Shown here: positions 1 to 7,715 of the stretch, one piece after another
Position numbering within the stretch: the stretch's first letter is position 1
How the letters are laid out: every line of letters starts with the position of its first letter
Assembly (NCBI RefSeq): GCF_901447495.1
Contig: NZ_CABDWS010000023.1
Location: 1-41,128 of the forward strand
From: Haloimpatiens lingqiaonensis
GTDB taxonomy: Bacteria > Bacillota > Clostridia > Clostridiales > Clostridiaceae
Length of the DNA stretch: 41,128 nucleotides
Direction: 5' to 3'
Translations under genes and position numbers: made by a program
The notes under the pieces: generated by a model
The model's database searches: none
What the model was told of the DNA's origin: nothing
Seen by the model: only the letters and a program-made list of their open reading frames with translations

Positions 1-1
1 T

Positions 2-118
2 AAAAAAGATTTAAAACTATCTGATAGAGTTTATAAATGCAGTTGTGGACTTTCTATTGATAGAGATTTAAATGCTTCAATAAATTTAGCTAATGCAAAA
101 GAATATAAGATAGCTTAA
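2..118 (+). CDS. tnpB: TnpB (IS200/IS605 OrfB), C-terminal fragment, cut by window edge
   Basis: Only the last 38 codons are in the window, in the frame starting at base 2 and ending with TAA at 116-118. The peptide contains YKCSCG, half of the C-terminal zinc ribbon, followed by DRDLNASINLANA, which matches the third RuvC motif (DRDxNAxxNI) of TnpB/Fanzor/Cas12-like nucleases; the first Asp of DRD would be the catalytic residue. TnpB is an RNA-guided DNA endonuclease carried by IS605-type elements. Whether this copy is intact cannot be seen. The sequence after the stop looks like the element's structured right end, so the element lies mostly to the left of the window. The family call is firm from the motif; the activity is not testable here. 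Confidence 0.88.
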   Translation, partial: KKDLKLSDRVYKCSCGLSIDRDLNASINLANAKEYKIA

Positions 119-282
119 TTAAACAAGCACTTATATGTGTACCCAAGGCTATTTGGGGAATTAACGACTGTGGAGTGCTATACAAACTGTAGTAGCTTCG
201 GCAAGGCAGAGTACATTGAAGCAGTAATAATCTCAATATGGATACATTTGACCATATTTTGAGTAGCAGCATAGATAATCAA
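119..282 (+). ncRNA. Putative omega-RNA scaffold and right end of the IS605 element
   Basis: After the tnpB stop come about 160 bases with little coding character. They contain a short hairpin (CCCAA/TTGGG around 142-157) followed by GGGGAATTAACGACTGTGG, which resembles the 3'-UTR of clostridial TnpB genes from which the guide (omega/re) RNA is processed. In IS605-type elements the right cleavage site is often TCAA-like; a TCAA lies at 279-282, so the element could end on the first base of the recQ start codon. The exact boundary is inferred, because no empty site is available for comparison. Confidence 0.5.
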
Positions 283-2456
283 TGTATAATTTGGAAGCGG
301 TTCTTAAAAAATATTTTGGATATGACAATTTTAGAAAAGGTCAGAAGGAAATTATTGATAGCGTGGTAAATGGGAGAGATGTAGTAGGTATAATGCCTAC
401 TGGAGCAGGAAAATCTCTTTGTTTTCAAATTCCTGCTATTATTTTTAGTGGAATTACTATAGTTGTGTCCCCACTGATTTCTCTTATGAAGGATCAAGTT
501 GACAGTTTAAGAGAACAGGGGATAGAAGCTACTTATATAAATAGTACACTTTCAGAAATGGAGTATATGGAGAGAATTCAAGGCATATCCGTAGGGGATT
601 ATAAGCTTGTTTATATAGCTCCTGAAAGATTGGAGTCAGAAGGGTTTTGTAGAATGTTAAACCAGGTGGAAGTATCTTTTGTAGCCATAGATGAAGCTCA
701 CTGTATATCCCAATGGGCTCATGACTTTAGACCTAGCTATAAAAAAATAGGAGATTTTATAAAAGGGTTTTCAAAAAGGCCTGTGGTAGGGGCATACACT
801 GCAACAGCTACAGAGAAAGTAAAGGAAGATATAGTAAAACTTTTAGAATTAAATTGTCCCAAGGTTTATGTAACTGGATTTGATAGAGAAAACTTGTTTT
901 TTTCAGTATTAAGGGGAGAAGATAATCAGAACTATATATTATCATATATAGAAGGGCACAAAGAAGACACTGGAATTATATATACAGCTACAAGAAGAGA
1001 AACTGAAAGCATATATAATTTTTTATTAAAGCATGGAATAAAAGCAGGATTGTACCATGCAGGATTAAGCGATAGGGAAAGGGAAGAATGGCAAAATAGA
1101 TTTGCTTATGATGATATAGATGTAATGGTGGCAACTAATGCCTTCGGTATGGGTATTGACAAACATAATATTAAATTTGTAATTCACAACAACATGCCTA
1201 AAAATTTGGAAGCGTATTATCAAGAAGCAGGACGTGCAGGCAGAGATGGCGGAAAAAGTGAATGCATACTTTTATTTAATGCAAGGGATGTTCAGCTTCA
1301 AAGCTTTTTTATAGAACAAAGTGATTTACCTCAATATAGAAAAGAATATGAGTATGAAAAATTGAGAGAGATGGTAGATTATTGCTATACATCAAAATGC
1401 CTTAGAAAATACATATTAGAGTATTTTGGAGATACAGTGGATTATGAGGAATGTGAAAATTGCGGTAACTGTTTAGATGAAGGAGAATTTAGGGATATAA
1501 CATTAGAAGCTCAAAAAATATTTTCTTGCATTTATAGAATGAGGGAAAGATATGGCAGTGGTATGGTGGTTGATGTACTAAGAGGTTCACAGAATAAAAA
1601 GCTTTTATCTGCAGGACTAAACAAATTATCCACCTATGGAATAATGCCGGAGTATAGTAAAAGGGATTTGATGAATGTAATTAATAAATTAGTAGCAGAC
1701 GGTTATTTGAAACTTACCAATGATGGATATCCAGTAGTTAAATTAACAGCAAAGGCAGTGCAGGTTTTAAAAAGCAAAGCTAGGGTAACAATGAAAGTTG
1801 CAAAGGTTAAAAAGGCTATTAAGGCGGATAATCAATTGTTTAACTTATTAAGAACCATTAGAAAGCAGATATCAGAAGAAGAAAAAGTTCCACCATATAT
1901 AGTGTTTGGAGATAGCTCTTTAAAAGAGATGAGTGAGTATATGCCTATTAATAAAGAAGAGTTTTTAAGTATAAGTGGAGTAGGAGAAATAAAGTATGAA
2001 AGATATGGAGAGAGATTTTTAAAGGGCATACAGGATTATGTGGAGGAAAATAACATCCAAAGAGGAAACTTTTTAAAACCTATAAGAAGTGTAGATGATA
2101 ATTTAAAAATCAAAAATGAAGAAAATAAAAATGCTAAAACTCCAAGTCATTATATAACTTATGATATGTATTGTCAGGGAAAAAGTTTAGAGGATATTGC
2201 AAAGGAAAGAAATATTATATTGAGAACGGTAGAAGATCACATAGTTAAATGCTATATGGAAGGAAAGGAATTAGATATTAATGAATTTGTGCCAAAAGAA
2301 TACATGGAGATAATTAAAAAAGCCATATATAAAGTAGGCACAGAGAAGTTAAAACCTATAAAAGATGAATTGCCAGAAGAAGTAAAGTATTTTTGGATAA
2401 AATTAGTTATGTATCAGGATAAGTTGGAAACTAATGAAAATGAAAGAGTTGTATAG
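282..2456 (+). CDS. recQ: ATP-dependent DNA helicase RecQ
   Basis: This is a 724-residue superfamily 2 3'-5' helicase for recombination and fork repair. Walker A GAGKS lies at residues 41-45 and the DEAH box at 137-140, followed by the family signature CISQWAHDFR. Helicase motif VI appears as QEAGRAGRDG. The RecQ zinc-binding module shows as CYTSKC...CENCGNC around residues 365-400. An HRDC-like segment spans about 515-595, and a C-terminal helix-turn-helix (about 625-660) is typical of the longer Firmicute RecQ form. The start ATG at 282 has no recognisable Shine-Dalgarno sequence, and the IS605 right end reaches up to it, so the native leader appears to have been replaced. Function is certain; expression level is not. 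Confidence 0.95.
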   Translation: MYNLEAVLKKYFGYDNFRKGQKEIIDSVVNGRDVVGIMPTGAGKSLCFQIPAIIFSGITIVVSPLISLMKDQVDSLREQGIEATYINSTLSEMEYMERIQGISVGDYKLVYIAPERLESEGFCRMLNQVEVSFVAIDEAHCISQWAHDFRPSYKKIGDFIKGFSKRPVVGAYTATATEKVKEDIVKLLELNCPKVYVTGFDRENLFFSVLRGEDNQNYILSYIEGHKEDTGIIYTATRRETESIYNFLLKHGIKAGLYHAGLSDREREEWQNRFAYDDIDVMVATNAFGMGIDKHNIKFVIHNNMPKNLEAYYQEAGRAGRDGGKSECILLFNARDVQLQSFFIEQSDLPQYRKEYEYEKLREMVDYCYTSKCLRKYILEYFGDTVDYEECENCGNCLDEGEFRDITLEAQKIFSCIYRMRERYGSGMVVDVLRGSQNKKLLSAGLNKLSTYGIMPEYSKRDLMNVINKLVADGYLKLTNDGYPVVKLTAKAVQVLKSKARVTMKVAKVKKAIKADNQLFNLLRTIRKQISEEEKVPPYIVFGDSSLKEMSEYMPINKEEFLSISGVGEIKYERYGERFLKGIQDYVEENNIQRGNFLKPIRSVDDNLKIKNEENKNAKTPSHYITYDMYCQGKSLEDIAKERNIILRTVEDHIVKCYMEGKELDINEFVPKEYMEIIKKAIYKVGTEKLKPIKDELPEEVKYFWIKLVMYQDKLETNENERVV

Positions 2457-2526
2457 CTGTCATATAAAATTTCTATGAGATATAAAATAGTGCAAGTATA
2501 CACCAAAAATATTTTATTAATAGTTA

Positions 2527-2554
2527 TTGAATTTTTGGGGCATTGTGGTAAAAT
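2527..2554 (+). promoter_or_regulatory. Candidate promoter for cysS
   Basis: TTGAAT (2527-2532) and TAAAAT (2549-2554) are separated by 16 bp, a reasonable sigma-A promoter 74 bp upstream of cysS. The terminator at 2571-2600 would lie just after the start site, so the promoter may instead serve an attenuated leader, or the true cysS promoter may be elsewhere. Confidence 0.35.
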
Positions 2555-2570
2555 TTTATTAGAGATTTCA

Positions 2571-2600
2571 CCGCAGGAATGTATCCTGCGGTTTTGTTTT
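2571..2600 (+). terminator. Rho-independent terminator between recQ and cysS
   Basis: A stem CCGCAGGA/TCCTGCGG with a short loop is followed by TTTTGTTTT. It most simply ends recQ transcription. It lies 28 bp upstream of cysS and there is no room for a T-box in front of it. Confidence 0.85.
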
Positions 2601-2627
2601 ATTTAATCAATTTATAGGAGGGACATT

Positions 2628-4037
2628 ATGGATTTCTATGTTTACAACACCTTAACCAGAAAAAAAGAAGAATTTATACCTGTAAAAGAAGGAAAAGTTG
2701 GTATGTATACTTGTGGACCAACAGTTTATAACTATGCACATATTGGAAATCTAAGGACATATATTTTTGAGGATGTTTTGAAAAAGTCTTTAGAGTATAT
2801 AGGATATAAAGTAAAACACGTAATGAATATAACAGATGTAGGTCATCTCCAATCTGATGCAGATGAAGGTGAAGATAAAATGGCATTAGGAGCAAAACGT
2901 GAAAATAAAAGCCCTTGGGAAATAGCTAGATTTTACGAGGATGCATTTTTTGATGATTGTAAAAAGCTTAATATAAAAAGACCAAATGTTACTTGCAGAG
3001 CTACAGAACATATAGATGATATGGTAAATCTTATAAAAAAATTAGAAGAAAAAGAATATATTTATATAGCTAATGGCAATGTTTATTATCAAATAGATAA
3101 ATTTAAAGATTATACTAAATTAGCAAACTTAAGTATAGATGAACTAGAGGCTGGTAGTAGAGTAGATGTAGATGTACACAAAAAGAATCCTTTGGACTTC
3201 GTACTTTGGTTTACTAATTCTAAATTTACTAATCAAATAATGCAATGGGACTCTCCATGGGGTAAGGGCTTTCCAGGGTGGCATTTAGAGTGTTCTGCTA
3301 TGTCTATAAAATACCTAGGAGAAAGAGTGGATATACACTGTGGCGGAATAGATCATATACCAGTACATCATACTAATGAAATAGCACAGTCAGAAGGTGC
3401 TTTAGGACATAAATGGGTAAATTACTGGATGCACGGTGAATTTTTAGTTTTGGATAGTGGAAAGATGTCAAAATCTAGTGGGGATTTCTTAACTTTATCA
3501 AGACTTATAGAAGAAGGTTTTGATGCTTTAGATTATAGATATTTCTGTCTTCAATCTAGATATAGAAAACAGCTTTTATTTAGTTTCCAAAGCTTAGAGG
3601 AGGCTAGCAAGGGACTAAAAAAATTAAAAGAAAGAATATTTAACATAGGTAAGTCAGTGAATGAAGAGGAAGAAGTAAATGAGGAAAATATACAAGAATA
3701 CAATAATAAATTTAAAGCATGCATATGCGATGATTTAAATATACCTAATGCTTTTACAACTCTTCATGAAGTTTTAAAACATCAAGATTTAACTAATAGG
3801 GAAAAGATTATATTAGTTAAGGATTTTGATAAGGTACTTGCATTAGATTTATTAAATTATAAAGAAGAAAAAAATCTAGATATAGATGAGGAACATATAA
3901 ACCATCTAATAGTTGAGAGAAATGAAGCTAGGAAAAATAAAGACTGGGCTAAAGCAGATGAAATTAGAAACAAGCTTTCAGAGATGAACATAGAACTTAT
4001 AGATACCAAAGAAGGAACAACATGGAAGGCAAGATAG
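2628..4037 (+). CDS. cysS: Cysteinyl-tRNA synthetase
   Basis: This 469-residue class I aminoacyl-tRNA synthetase charges tRNA-Cys in the cytoplasm. The zinc ligand Cys29 sits in TCGPTVYNYAHIGN, with the HIGH-type motif HIGN at 38-41. Further zinc-site residues are in WHLECSAMS and the HCGGIDHIPVHH segment. The KMSKS loop is at 279-283. The C-terminal DALR-like and anticodon-binding region ends in the usual KAxEIRNKL segment. Length is normal for the family. An AGGAGGG sequence ends about 5 bp before the ATG. In many clostridia cysS is followed by a mini-RNase III gene; here it is followed by a hairpin and an unrelated convergent regulator, suggesting a rearranged neighbourhood. Confidence 0.98.
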   Translation: MDFYVYNTLTRKKEEFIPVKEGKVGMYTCGPTVYNYAHIGNLRTYIFEDVLKKSLEYIGYKVKHVMNITDVGHLQSDADEGEDKMALGAKRENKSPWEIARFYEDAFFDDCKKLNIKRPNVTCRATEHIDDMVNLIKKLEEKEYIYIANGNVYYQIDKFKDYTKLANLSIDELEAGSRVDVDVHKKNPLDFVLWFTNSKFTNQIMQWDSPWGKGFPGWHLECSAMSIKYLGERVDIHCGGIDHIPVHHTNEIAQSEGALGHKWVNYWMHGEFLVLDSGKMSKSSGDFLTLSRLIEEGFDALDYRYFCLQSRYRKQLLFSFQSLEEASKGLKKLKERIFNIGKSVNEEEEVNEENIQEYNNKFKACICDDLNIPNAFTTLHEVLKHQDLTNREKIILVKDFDKVLALDLLNYKEEKNLDIDEEHINHLIVERNEARKNKDWAKADEIRNKLSEMNIELIDTKEGTTWKAR

Positions 4038-4233
4038 AAACTAAAATAACAAATAACAAATATCAAATAATTCAACCTTCGCAGTTATAAAATAAAAAAT
4101 TAAAATAAAGAATAAATAGATTAACTATAATTTGAAGATAAATAATAGCTAAGAAGTAAAATGATAATAATAGCAAATTCACAATAAGGTAGTAGTAAAA
4201 ATGAATTTATAGAAAAGCAAAATTACAATGAAA

Positions 4234-4339
4234 TGGGGTTGCTGCACTAAGAGTAAATACTATAATATATTGTGCTAATTTTAAATTTGCAAAACAATAT
4301 ATTGTATATAAATTTCTTAATGCAACAGCTCCATTTTTT
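4234..4339 (+). repeat. Long two-tier hairpin between convergent cysS and gntR genes
   Basis: Outer arms (about 4234-4252 and 4315-4333) pair over about 19 positions with a few G-U pairs or mismatches. Inner arms AATATATTGT and ACAATATATT are perfect complements. The 3' arm is followed by six T residues, so on the plus strand it can act as a terminator for cysS. Its 100-bp length and two-tier structure are unusual for a plain terminator and suggest a dispersed repeat. The rest of 4038-4379 is AT-rich with nothing recognisable. Confidence 0.65.
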
Positions 4340-4379
4340 ACAAATGTAAATATGAATGTGATTTTGAAAATAAAGTTTA

Positions 4380-5009
4380 CTATATTATGCTATTATGAAT
4401 TCTTTCTCTTGCATTGGTTAAATGAGTTTCCATTATTGTTTTGGCTTTTTTGCCATCTTTATTTTTTAATGCTTCAATTAGTGCAATGTGATCTTCTACA
4501 GCAGTATCCTTAAGCAAATGCATATAAGGGTCTATCATTACTATACGTCTGCCTTCATCTAGAAGCTTGTCAATTAACTCAATTAGTTTTTTATTTCCAG
4601 AGGCCTCTGCTATTATTGTATGAAATTTTTTATTGTATTCCCATATGCAATCGCAATCAGGATATTTAACTAGATTTTCTAACTTTTTTATTTGTTCTTT
4701 GGTGATTTTAACTGCAGCTAGTTCTGCGGCAGCGCCTTCTAGAAGTATTCTAATAAAATACATTTCTAAAATATCCACATGAGTTATGGTTTTTATCATA
4801 TATCCATTTTTAGGAATGGCTTCTAGCAGATTATCTTGGCATAACATAGTCATAGCTTCTCTTACGGGAGTTCTGCTCACTTCGAATTCCTTGGCTATAG
4901 TTGTTTCCAATAATATTTCAGATGGTTTATAGAAACCAGACAATATTCTGTCTCGTATATTTTCATAAACTTTTTCTCTTAAATTTTGTTTTAAATTAGA
5001 ATTTTTCAT
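4380..5009 (-). CDS. GntR-family (FadR/FCD) transcriptional regulator
   Basis: This is a cytoplasmic repressor of about 209 residues from the chosen start. The N-terminal winged helix contains LLETTIAKEFEVSRTPVREA, the hallmark GntR recognition helix. The C-terminal all-helical FCD ligand domain keeps the His positions used for metal binding (FHTIIAEASGN, EDHIALIEAL, METHL). The ATG at 5009 is preferred over an upstream ATG at 5045 because GGAGG (5015-5019) lies 5 bp ahead of it. The gene diverges from lytS. FCD regulators often sense small carboxylates such as lactate or pyruvate, which would fit the neighbouring LytSR/CstA set, but the ligand is not readable from sequence. Three TATACATT repeats in the divergent spacer may be its operator. 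Confidence 0.9.
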   Translation of the reverse strand: MKNSNLKQNLREKVYENIRDRILSGFYKPSEILLETTIAKEFEVSRTPVREAMTMLCQDNLLEAIPKNGYMIKTITHVDILEMYFIRILLEGAAAELAAVKITKEQIKKLENLVKYPDCDCIWEYNKKFHTIIAEASGNKKLIELIDKLLDEGRRIVMIDPYMHLLKDTAVEDHIALIEALKNKDGKKAKTIMETHLTNARERIHNSII

Positions 5010-5038
5010 ATTAGCCTCCATTCTACAAATACGTAAGG

Positions 5039-5102
5039 TATACATTATATATTATACATTTAGGTTTAAAAATCCTTCTATAGGAAAAATAAAATATACA
5101 TT
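5039..5102. promoter_or_regulatory. Three TATACATT direct repeats in the gntR-lytS divergent spacer
   Basis: TATACATT occurs at 5039-5046, 5053-5060 and 5095-5102. The first two are 14 bp apart. The arrangement suits an operator for the divergent GntR regulator or for the LytR-type regulator, but the region is AT-rich and chance is possible. Confidence 0.35.
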
Positions 5103-5197
5103 ATATATGAAATAATATAGATGGAACTTTTCAAATATAAAACAATAAACTATAATTGTTCTAAGAACATATAAAATTTTAAAGGAATGAATTTATT

Positions 5198-6871
5198 ATG
5201 ATTGAACTGTTAAAAACTTTAGTAAACAACTTGGGATATATTATAGTAATAGCTTTTATTGTTTCTAAACTAAATAGCTTTAAAAAAATAATGCAAAAGG
5301 ATTCCTTTACAAAGCTTGATTTATTAATATTATCTTTAATATTTGGAGGCTTTGGAATACTAGGTACATATGTAGGAAAAGAAATAAATGGTGCCGTGGC
5401 AAATACCAGAATTATTGGGGTAATGACTGGAGGGATTATGTGCGGGCCTGTGGTTGGAGTAGTAGGGGCTTTGATAGCAGGTATTCATAGGCTTGCTCTA
5501 TATCCTGTGGGTATAACTGCAATACCATGTTCTATTGCAACTATAATTTCTGGTATAGTAGGAGGGATTATATATAATAACGTAGAGGAAGGGGAAAAAA
5601 AGTGGGTTTATGGATTTTTTTCTGCTATGGCCATGGAGAGCTTAGAGATGATTTTGATTTTGATTATATCAAAGCCCTTTACACAGGCTTTTTCCATAGT
5701 TCAAAAGATATATATACCTATGTTATTTGCCAACGCTATAGGTATTGCTATGGTAATATTGTTGATTCAAAATATATATAATGAGAAAGAAAAAATAGCT
5801 GCTAGCCAATCAAAGCTAGCACTGCAAATAGCAAATAAAACCTTGCCCTATTTTAGAGATACTGGAGAGGACTCTTATGATAGAATATGTAATATTATTA
5901 AGAACTCCATAGGAGCAGATGCAGTATCCATAACGGATAGGGAATGCATTTTGTCTCATGTAGGCATGGGTTCAGATCATCATGTTAAAGGAGCATGTAT
6001 ACTTACAGAGGCAACTAAAAATGTAATTGATGAGGGAAAAATGATGGTTTTAAATAAGGCATATGAGATAAATTGTGAGCATAATAATTGCCCATTAAAA
6101 TCAGCGGTTATAGCACCTTTGAAGGAAGGGGATAAAATAATAGGTACTTTAAAAATATATTATGCTAAGGAAAACAGCGTATCCTATAGAAATATAAATT
6201 TAGCGGAAGGGTTATCTCAAATAATTTCTACTCAAATTGAAATAAGTAAGGTTGGAAAACTTAAAGAAATGGCTAATAAGGCTGAAATTAAGGCATTGCA
6301 GGCTCAAATTAACCCACATTTTTTATTTAATGCATTGAATACCATATCATCTTTTGTTAGGATTAATCCTGATAAAGCAAGAGAACTAATTATAAGTCTT
6401 TCTACTTATTTAAGGTATAATTTGGAAGTAGGAGATGAACTAGTGGATATGCATAAGGAATTAGAGCAAGTAAAAGCATATGTAGAAATAGAAAAGGCTA
6501 GGTTTGGTGATAAATTAAATGTTATTTATAATGTAGATGATAATATAAATATTAAAATTCCAAGCCTAATAATACAGCCCATAGTAGAAAATTCTATAAA
6601 GCATGGAATTCTTCCTACAGGTAAAAGAGGTAATGTAAAGATAAATATTAAAAGTTTAACACAAGAAGAATGTGAAATTTGTATTGAGGATGATGGAGTT
6701 GGTATTTCCGAAGAAATAATAAATAATGTTTATGAGGGAAAATGTAGTGGAAATAAGATAGGTATTTCTAATGTAAACAATAGGCTAAAAATACTTTATG
6801 GACAGGGACTTAAAATAAAAAGAAAAGATAAAGGTACTAGTACTAGTTTTATAGTTAGGAATAAGAGGTGA
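5198..6871 (+). CDS. LytS/BtsS-family sensor histidine kinase
   Basis: The 557-residue protein starts with about 190 residues of transmembrane segments of the 5TM-5TMR_LYT type (GGFGILGTYVG, GGIMCGPVVGVVGAL). It is followed by a GAF-like domain (about 215-345) with several Cys residues, then a dimerisation/phospho-acceptor segment LQAQINPHFLFNALN and a HATPase domain with N-box PIVENSIKHGI and GVGI. This is the LytS/YpdA/BtsS architecture. E. coli BtsS is a high-affinity pyruvate sensor. The response-regulator gene overlaps or abuts its stop, and a CstA-family transporter follows, as in BtsSR-BtsT. Pyruvate as ligand is inferred from synteny and family; murein-hydrolase control, the older LytS role, is the alternative. 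Confidence 0.88.
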   Translation: MIELLKTLVNNLGYIIVIAFIVSKLNSFKKIMQKDSFTKLDLLILSLIFGGFGILGTYVGKEINGAVANTRIIGVMTGGIMCGPVVGVVGALIAGIHRLALYPVGITAIPCSIATIISGIVGGIIYNNVEEGEKKWVYGFFSAMAMESLEMILILIISKPFTQAFSIVQKIYIPMLFANAIGIAMVILLIQNIYNEKEKIAASQSKLALQIANKTLPYFRDTGEDSYDRICNIIKNSIGADAVSITDRECILSHVGMGSDHHVKGACILTEATKNVIDEGKMMVLNKAYEINCEHNNCPLKSAVIAPLKEGDKIIGTLKIYYAKENSVSYRNINLAEGLSQIISTQIEISKVGKLKEMANKAEIKALQAQINPHFLFNALNTISSFVRINPDKARELIISLSTYLRYNLEVGDELVDMHKELEQVKAYVEIEKARFGDKLNVIYNVDDNINIKIPSLIIQPIVENSIKHGILPTGKRGNVKINIKSLTQEECEICIEDDGVGISEEIINNVYEGKCSGNKIGISNVNNRLKILYGQGLKIKRKDKGTSTSFIVRNKR

Positions 6872-6876
6872 TAATT

Positions 6877-7587
6877 TTGAATTGTGTAATAATAGACGAT
6901 GAATATCCTGCACGTGAGGAATTGAAATATTTTATAAATAATTATAGCAAGATAAACATATTAGGAGAATTTGATGATGGAGTAGAGGCATTGATGTTTA
7001 TAGAAAAAAATATGCCGGACATTATATTTTTAGATATAAACATGCCTAAAATTTCTGGTATAGAAATGGCAAGGTTATTAAACAATTTTAGCAAAAGGGT
7101 TGATATAGTGTTTATAACAGCTTATAAAGAGCATGCGGTGGAAGCTTTTGAAATACAAGCCTTTGATTACATATTAAAACCCTATTCGAAGGAAAGAATA
7201 ATAAATACTTTGAAAAGATTAGAACGGGACTTTTTAAGCGAAAGTTTGCCATATGTAAATAATAAGATAACTCTTTGGAAAGAAAATAAAATGGTGGTTA
7301 TAAATGTAAAAGATATTTGTTATTGTGAAGCAAAAGAAAGAGAAACTATAATTTATACTAAAGATAATGAATATATAATGAATCAAAGTATTTCACATGC
7401 AGCAGAGAAGCTTCCAGATAATATGTTTTTTAGAACCCATAGATCTTTTCTTATAAATATTGATAAGGTAGTGGAGATAAATCCTTGGTTTAATAATACA
7501 TATATGCTTAAGTTGGAAGGTGTAAACAAAGAAATTCCAGTTAGTAGAAATAATATAAATAGCTTTAAGCACATTATGGGCATATAA
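6877..7587 (+). CDS. LytTR-family response regulator (LytR/BtsR type)
   Basis: An N-terminal receiver domain carries the acidic pair D7-D8, phospho-acceptor D53 in FLDINMP and the conserved Lys in YILKPYS. The C-terminal LytTR DNA-binding domain (about 130-235) includes the FFRTHRSFLIN and PVSRNN motifs. The TTG at 6877 is preferred because AGAGGTGAT lies just upstream; a GTG at 6868 overlapping the lytS stop is the alternative but has the SD sequence over it. It should be phosphorylated by the upstream LytS-type kinase and activate the cstA-like gene downstream. I did not find a convincing pair of LytTR direct repeats before that gene. Confidence 0.88.
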   Translation: MNCVIIDDEYPAREELKYFINNYSKINILGEFDDGVEALMFIEKNMPDIIFLDINMPKISGIEMARLLNNFSKRVDIVFITAYKEHAVEAFEIQAFDYILKPYSKERIINTLKRLERDFLSESLPYVNNKITLWKENKMVVINVKDICYCEAKERETIIYTKDNEYIMNQSISHAAEKLPDNMFFRTHRSFLINIDKVVEINPWFNNTYMLKLEGVNKEIPVSRNNINSFKHIMGI

Positions 7588-7589
7588 AT

Positions 7590-7610
7590 GCACTTTATGT
7601 GCTTTTTTTT
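7590..7610 (+). terminator. Short terminator after the response regulator
   Basis: A GCAC/GTGC stem with a 5-base loop is followed by eight T residues. The stem is short, so termination is probably partial, but it separates the two-component genes from the transporter. Confidence 0.6.
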
Positions 7611-7715
7611 ACATTTCATGCGAAAAGGTTTAAATGAATTCTGATAATTTTGTATACTTAAGTTGTAAACGATATTAAAAATTTATTAAAAAAATATTAA
7701 TAAGGAGGACTAATT

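Noticed and set aside
2457-2627. T-box leader before cysS
   Set aside because: Only about 170 bp is available, with no T-box sequence or specifier stem; the hairpin is a simple terminator.
7612-7715. LytTR binding sites before cstA
   Set aside because: No convincing pair of direct repeats could be found by eye.
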